This document shows positions 4,711-7,460 of a stretch of DNA of 7,460 nt, piece after piece. The DNA lies in contig JACMOJ010000387.1 of the NCBI GenBank assembly GCA_014378085.1, positions 1 to 7,460 of the forward strand, written 5' to 3'. The position numbers and the translations under genes are program-made. Source of the DNA: Burkholderiales bacterium. GTDB taxonomy: Bacteria > Pseudomonadota > Gammaproteobacteria > Burkholderiales > Usitatibacteraceae. Within the stretch, counting starts at the first letter, position 1. The number at the start of each line of letters is the position of its first letter. Below the pieces are notes generated by a model that was given only the letters and a program-made list of their open reading frames with translations, was not told the origin of the DNA and searched no databases.

Positions 4711-6161
4711 GCGGGCAAAATCCCGCCCCGTACCCCTGGCTTTCTCTGGAGTCCTTGATGCGGGACACCGCCGTGGAGGTGCAGCAGGGTTGCACGGTTT
4801 CAATGGCACTCGTCGGTCCTTTGGTTCTGGCGACTGCCGCTCTCGCATGTCAAGGACTGATTGACGTCATTAGGCCAAATTGCGCGCCATCACCATGTTC
4901 TTTGAACACGGTAATTATTGCCGGGTCGGGAGAACGGAAGACTACGGTAATCAACAAGCTTCTCCGCGCCGTCTATGATTTCGAGAATAAGATGGCCGCC
5001 CGCGTGGCTGCTAGCTTTCCCGCTTATGAAGCGGAATCGGTCGCGTGGGAGGTTCGTAAGAAAGCAATCTTGAGTCAGATAGCACGATGTGAAAAAAAAG
5101 ATATTCACGTTGGCGATCTGAATACGCGGCTGACTCAACATTTTGTTGCGCGGCCGATTGAGCCGAAACATCCCAAGATTGTGTACGAAGACCCAACTCC
5201 TGAGGCAATTGGGGAAGGAATTTGTTCAGGATGGCATTCAGTTGCGGTTGTTTCCTCGGAAGGAGGAGGGTTTTTCAATGGTCGAGCTATGCACGACCTT
5301 CCCATGTGGAACAAAATTTGGGACGGTGCCGGCATAGTTGTCGAGCGCGTGGGTCGCGGAGTGCGAGCGGAACGTAATGCAAGGGGAAGTCTGATTCTTG
5401 CACTTCAGGAAGGCCAGTTCAGCGAATTCATTGAAGCTCGGGGCGCGCGCGCGATGGACATCGGTTTCCTTGCCCGTATTTTGGTTTCATCACCCCCTAA
5501 GATGAGTGGACAGCGAATGCAGCACCCGGATACGCCCGAATTCGTGTGGACGGCTCTAACGAAATTCCATTCTCGGGTGACCGAATTACTCGAATCCAAC
5601 TTCGAGAACCAAATCAAAGGCGAGAACACTCGGAAGTCGCTGCGGTTTGATCCCTCCGCGCAACGATATTTGATCGAGAAAAATAATGAAATCGAACAGT
5701 TGTTAAAACCAGGTGGATATTTTACTTCGCTTTCCGGTTATGCAGCGAAAATAAATGATAATGCTGCTCGCATCGCGGCAATATTCCATCTATTCGAAGG
5801 CGCGGAGGGCGAAATAAGATATGACACTCTCGTCCGCGCATTTGAAATTGCGGAGTGGCACGCAGAACAGTTTGTGAGCCTCTTTGGCCCAGAGGCGCAG
5901 GCCCCAACTGAGCAACGCAACGCTAAAGCCGTGGAAAAATGGCTCTTCGATAAGGTTTGGTGTGTGGGAAACACAATCATACCAAAGACATTTGTTCGCC
6001 AGGCAGGGCCATCTTCGATAAGATGCATAAACGAACTCAATAACGCCCTTGAAATTTTATTAATGGAAAGTAAAATCAGGATATTAATCGGAAATAGGAA
6101 TATGAAATACATTGAATTGAATGGAGATTTTTTCAGAACCTTGTCGTCGCGCCCAAATTAG
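4707..6161 (+). CDS. DUF3987 (YfjI-like) family protein, probable ATPase of a satellite/prophage replication module
   Basis: This 484-residue protein starts at GTG 4707 inside the previous stop (GTGA overlap); the in-frame TTG at 4695 lies in the upstream gene. DUF3987 landmarks appear in order: an N-terminal helical segment; a degenerate P-loop IIAGSGERKTT (70-80), where the Gly before Lys is replaced by Arg, as I recall for this family; EDPTPEAIGEG (161-171); an acidic strand VAVVSSEGGGFFNG (179-192), Walker-B-like with E185; GFLARILVSSPPKMSGQR (253-270) with possible arginine finger residues; and SGYAAKINDNAARIAAIFHLFEG (343-365). The C-terminal ~85 residues look like a winged helix. The family is common in prophage and island replication regions, sometimes fused to primase domains, and is biochemically poorly defined. 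No primase domain is visible here. Length is typical. The 3' third is clearly AT-richer than sspA/sspB, consistent with horizontal origin. Confidence 0.85.
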   Translation: MSGQNPAPYPWLSLESLMRDTAVEVQQGCTVSMALVGPLVLATAALACQGLIDVIRPNCAPSPCSLNTVIIAGSGERKTTVINKLLRAVYDFENKMAARVAASFPAYEAESVAWEVRKKAILSQIARCEKKDIHVGDLNTRLTQHFVARPIEPKHPKIVYEDPTPEAIGEGICSGWHSVAVVSSEGGGFFNGRAMHDLPMWNKIWDGAGIVVERVGRGVRAERNARGSLILALQEGQFSEFIEARGARAMDIGFLARILVSSPPKMSGQRMQHPDTPEFVWTALTKFHSRVTELLESNFENQIKGENTRKSLRFDPSAQRYLIEKNNEIEQLLKPGGYFTSLSGYAAKINDNAARIAAIFHLFEGAEGEIRYDTLVRAFEIAEWHAEQFVSLFGPEAQAPTEQRNAKAVEKWLFDKVWCVGNTIIPKTFVRQAGPSSIRCINELNNALEILLMESKIRILIGNRNMKYIELNGDFFRTLSSRPN

Positions 6162-6210
6162 CTAGCCAAGCTCACCAGATCAAAAAGTCGAACGTCGCCC
6201 GCAGGAAGAT

Positions 6211-6258
6211 AACGCCATGTCGAGCAAGATTTGCCGGTAACTGGCGTTTGCGCAACGC
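6211..6258 (+). other. Nested small hairpins after the DUF3987 gene
   Basis: AACGCCA (6211-6217) pairs with TGGCGTT (6242-6248). An alternative hairpin GCGTT TGCGC AACGC (6244-6258) shares its right arm. There is no T tract. These could be mutually exclusive RNA structures or simply chance short repeats. Confidence 0.3.
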
Positions 6259-6267
6259 TGGGTGGCT

Positions 6268-6315
6268 TGCTAGCATGCTATTTTTGCTACTAATAGCAAA
6301 AATAGCATGCTAGCA
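6268..6315. repeat. Perfect 22-bp inverted repeat with a 4-nt loop
   Basis: Bases 6268-6289 are the exact reverse complement of 6294-6315, with CTAA (6290-6293) between. The arms contain GCTA at 6269, 6278 and 6286, mirrored by TAGC at 6294, 6302-6303 and 6311, giving a motif every 8-9 bp. A T5 run lies inside the left arm, but no T tract follows the right arm, so it is not a normal intrinsic terminator. A palindrome of this length would extrude readily as a cruciform or form a very stable RNA hairpin. Confidence 0.95.
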
Positions 6316-6350
6316 CTCATCGACTTCCGGAAAATTTGCTAGTTTCGTAT

Positions 6351-6509
6351 ATGCAACATCGTTCATTAGGCGGCGTTCGGGTCACCCACTTACAGTGCGC
6401 AGGGATGATTTCGAGTAAAAAAATACCGTGGAACGTCTATTATTTGTCAGTGGAGGGGACTCGCATTGGCCATCCGGTAAAACAGTGGGGGCCTTTGATG
6501 TTAGTATAA
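6351..6509 (+). CDS. Possible 52-aa small ORF, weakly supported
   Basis: ATG 6351 to TAA 6507-6509 encodes 52 residues starting MQHRSLGGVR and ending GPLMLV. No Shine-Dalgarno precedes the ATG. An internal ATG at 6405 has AGGG directly adjacent, which is too close to work well. I recognise no family, and the frame may be open by chance. Confidence 0.15.
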   Translation: MQHRSLGGVRVTHLQCAGMISSKKIPWNVYYLSVEGTRIGHPVKQWGPLMLV

Positions 6510-6510
6510 T
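6505..6510 (+). promoter_or_regulatory. Consensus -10 box (TATAAT) upstream of the hairpin array
   Basis: The hexamer is a perfect consensus, but no recognisable -35 is present at 15-19 bp upstream and there is no TG extension. If active, transcription would start near 6517 and read through the hairpin array. Confidence 0.3.
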
Positions 6511-6607
6511 AGCGAGGCGAATACACCTCTCTACTGTCTAGAGCCAGTACATTGAAGCAGTAGCGAATGACAGAGGCACTAACTAACGAAATACCTTAAC
6601 TAGAACT

Positions 6608-6629
6608 AGCTAGGCAGAATAGCCTAGCT
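6608..6629. repeat. AGAATA-loop hairpin unit 1
   Basis: A perfect 8-bp stem AGCTAGGC/GCCTAGCT encloses the loop AGAATA (6616-6621). It can be lengthened by two pairs across a one-base bulge. Confidence 0.8.
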
Positions 6630-6685
6630 TAGCGTTAATCCAGATGAATGGTGTCTCGCGAGGTTAGGACATGCAACGGTGGATA

Positions 6686-6705
6686 GCCAGGAAGCATAGC
6701 CCAGC
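6686..6705. repeat. AGAATA-loop hairpin unit 2 (degenerate)
   Basis: GCCAGGAAGCATAGCCCAGC matches unit 4 at 16 of 20 positions, but its stem is broken by mismatches and the loop is changed. It looks like a decayed copy of the same repeat. Confidence 0.5.
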
Positions 6706-6730
6706 ATCAGCAGGATCGAAGCTAAAGATA

Positions 6731-6750
6731 GCAAGGCAGAATAGCCTAGC
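6731..6750. repeat. AGAATA-loop hairpin unit 3
   Basis: The arms GCAAGGC/GCCTAGC pair with a single A-A opposition around the loop AGAATA (6738-6743). The unit starts 45 bp after unit 2, and both are followed by a spacer containing ATCGAA and AAAGA. Confidence 0.75.
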
Positions 6751-6776
6751 ATTGATCGAATGAGTCGAAAGAAGAT

Positions 6777-6805
6777 GCCAGGCAGAATAGCCTGGCGTTT
6801 ATTTT
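6777..6805 (+). terminator. AGAATA-loop hairpin unit 4, terminator-like
   Basis: A perfect 7-bp stem GCCAGGC/GCCTGGC around the loop AGAATA (6784-6789) is followed by GTTTATTTT. It starts 46 bp after unit 3. The T-rich tail suggests that it can end a plus-strand transcript. Confidence 0.55.
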
Positions 6806-6957
6806 GTCTACCCGAACAACCAAGCGCAAGCATGGCGGGTATAACCGTAGCGTGGATTTATCATTGAAACGCTAGTGTCCGGCCAGAAAATCGCAAACTA
6901 TCCGTTGCGACCCAGGCGCCGACGTCGCGTCGTCCGAGCAAGCCGGCTCTCAGCCCA

Positions 6958-7460
6958 TCATATTTTCGCCACGGCTTTGGTAATAGCCTTCATGGCCACT
7001 TCATTGCGTTCGATATATCGATCGGTCAAGTAGTCAGTGCGGCCGCGTAGGAGAATCGTGAATTTGAAAAGCTCTTCCATCACATCGACTACGCGATCGT
7101 AGTAGCCCGAAGGCTTCATGCGGCCGAAGTCGTCGAATTCCTGGTATGCCTTCGGTACCGATGACTGATTCGGTATCGTCACCATCCGCATCCATCGTCC
7201 AAGGAGGCGCAGGGTGTTGACGACGTTGAAGGACTGCGACCCGCCACACACCTGCATCACGGCCAGCGTGCGCCCTTGGCTTGGCCGCATGGCCCCCTGT
7301 TCGAGCGGAATCCAGTCGATTTGGTTCTTCATCACGGCCGTGATGGCACCGTGCCGCTCGGGACTGCACCATACCTGACCTTCAGACCACATTGAGAGCG
7401 CGCGCAGCTCCATCACTTTCGGATGCGTCTCCGGAACACTTCCGGCCATTGGCAGCTCGG
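6958..7460 (-). CDS. arsH: ArsH, NADPH-dependent FMN reductase/organoarsenical oxidase, N-terminus beyond the window
   Basis: The minus-strand frame is open to the right edge and stops at 6958-6960 (TGA), giving about 167 residues. ArsH is ~230-240 residues, so about 70 N-terminal residues, including the FMN-phosphate loop, are missing. The ATG at 7449 is internal: the frame continues upstream as ELP, matching the family's segment before THPKV. Counting from that Met, conserved ArsH motifs are [21 protein letters not shown] (29-49), [12 protein letters not shown] (64-75), [38 protein letters not shown] and the C-terminal [10 protein letters not shown]. ArsH is a cytoplasmic flavoprotein that oxidises trivalent methylated and aromatic arsenicals and reduces oxygen or azo dyes (family knowledge). 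It is normally in an ars operon, which would lie to the right. It points toward the hairpin region, and no terminator is obvious after its stop. Confidence 0.95.
   Translation of the reverse strand, partial: ELPMAGSVPETHPKVMELRALSMWSEGQVWCSPERHGAITAVMKNQIDWIPLEQGAMRPSQGRTLAVMQVCGGSQSFNVVNTLRLLGRWMRMVTIPNQSSVPKAYQEFDDFGRMKPSGYYDRVVDVMEELFKFTILLRGRTDYLTDRYIERNEVAMKAITKAVAKI

Larger units (their letters stand above)
6517..6805 (+). ncRNA. Candidate structured non-coding RNA carrying repeated AGAATA-loop hairpins
   Basis: The segment is bounded by a TATAAT box and a terminator-like final hairpin, and contains four related stem-loop units. Stems in two units show a compensatory change (T-A in the first, C-G in the fourth, at the third pair of the 7-bp core), which favours selection on structure. 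No known RNA class was recognised. The start is assumed from the -10 position and the orientation is uncertain, because the hairpins read on both strands. Confidence 0.3.
6162..6957. other. ~800-bp structured intergenic region without a convincing gene
   Basis: Between the DUF3987 stop and arsH there is no frame with a good start, Shine-Dalgarno and protein-like composition. The region is full of inverted repeats, with GCTA/TAGC tetramers strongly over-represented (about 26 by eye between 6158 and 6800). Sub-features are listed separately. From ~6807 to 6957 I see nothing specific. Confidence 0.6.

Noticed and set aside
4264..4848. 194-aa minus-strand ORF across the HTH cassette
   Set aside because: It is antisense to three coupled genes with domain support and has no ribosome binding site or recognisable family.
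6268..6315. Intrinsic terminator of the DUF3987 operon
   Set aside because: The stem is far longer than usual, lies 107 bp past the stop codon, and is followed by ACTCATCGAC with no T tract.
6600..6806. CRISPR array or type III (ToxIN-like) antitoxin repeat array
   Set aside because: Repeats are imperfect, few and unevenly spaced (78, 45, 46 bp), with related rather than unique spacers. No cas gene or ToxN-like toxin gene follows; the next gene is arsH on the other strand.
6160..6810. Retron non-coding RNA (long hairpin suggestive of an msd)
   Set aside because: No reverse transcriptase gene occurs in the window, and I could not find the a1/a2 flanking inverted repeats.
6624..6833. 69-aa minus-strand ORF with a hydrophobic, repeat-derived segment that could suggest a small membrane toxin
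   Set aside because: It has no Shine-Dalgarno, and its hydrophobic stretch is just the translation of the ~45-bp hairpin repeats. The compensatory stem changes point to structure rather than protein. Repeat spacings of 45 and 46 bp do not keep one frame.
6807..6957. Right attachment site (attR)
   Set aside because: I searched by eye for the tRNA 3' end (CAGTCGGCACCA) downstream and found no copy in the window, so no right border is claimed.

Overview
The window looks like a piece of a betaproteobacterial chromosome, most likely Burkholderiales and possibly Oxalobacteraceae (inferred from the SspA/SspB sequences and the sspA-sspB-tRNA-Thr order). At the left is conserved host DNA: the 3' part of sspA, complete sspB, and a tRNA-Thr(UGU) with its own -10 box and a strong intrinsic terminator. 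The GC-rich, host-like coding style stops there.

From the tRNA rightward the DNA looks like an integrated accessory element, with lower GC, unfamiliar genes and many repeats. It holds (i) a non-coding flank with two 9-bp direct repeats; (ii) a gene of unknown function starting at GTG 1534, whose last codons were replaced when an IS inserted; (iii) a complete 1488-bp IS66-family element (ISBst12-like, single transposase, minus strand) with imperfect inverted ends and a perfect 8-bp target duplication; (iv) a control region with five GGTC motifs at exact 10-bp spacing and a long inverted repeat whose right arm contains a ribosome binding site; and (v) a three-gene cassette with 4-bp overlaps. 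The cassette encodes a 71-aa helix-turn-helix-like protein, a 119-aa protein whose C-terminal half is a paralogue of the first, and a 484-aa DUF3987 (YfjI-like) ATPase-like protein. It resembles the replication/regulation core of a phage satellite or small integrative element, but no integrase is visible.

After the cassette come about 800 bp with no convincing gene but much structure: a perfect 22-bp inverted repeat with a 4-nt loop, then a TATAAT box, then four related hairpin units. Three of these share the six-base loop AGAATA, with a compensatory base-pair change between two of them, and the last is followed by a T-rich tract. This could be a structured non-coding RNA or a hairpin-type protein-binding or replication site. 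It is the most novel-looking part of the window.

The right end is the C-terminal two thirds of arsH (minus strand), an organoarsenical-oxidising flavoprotein, presumably the end of an ars operon running in from the right. The right border of the element cannot be placed: no second copy of the tRNA 3' end was found.
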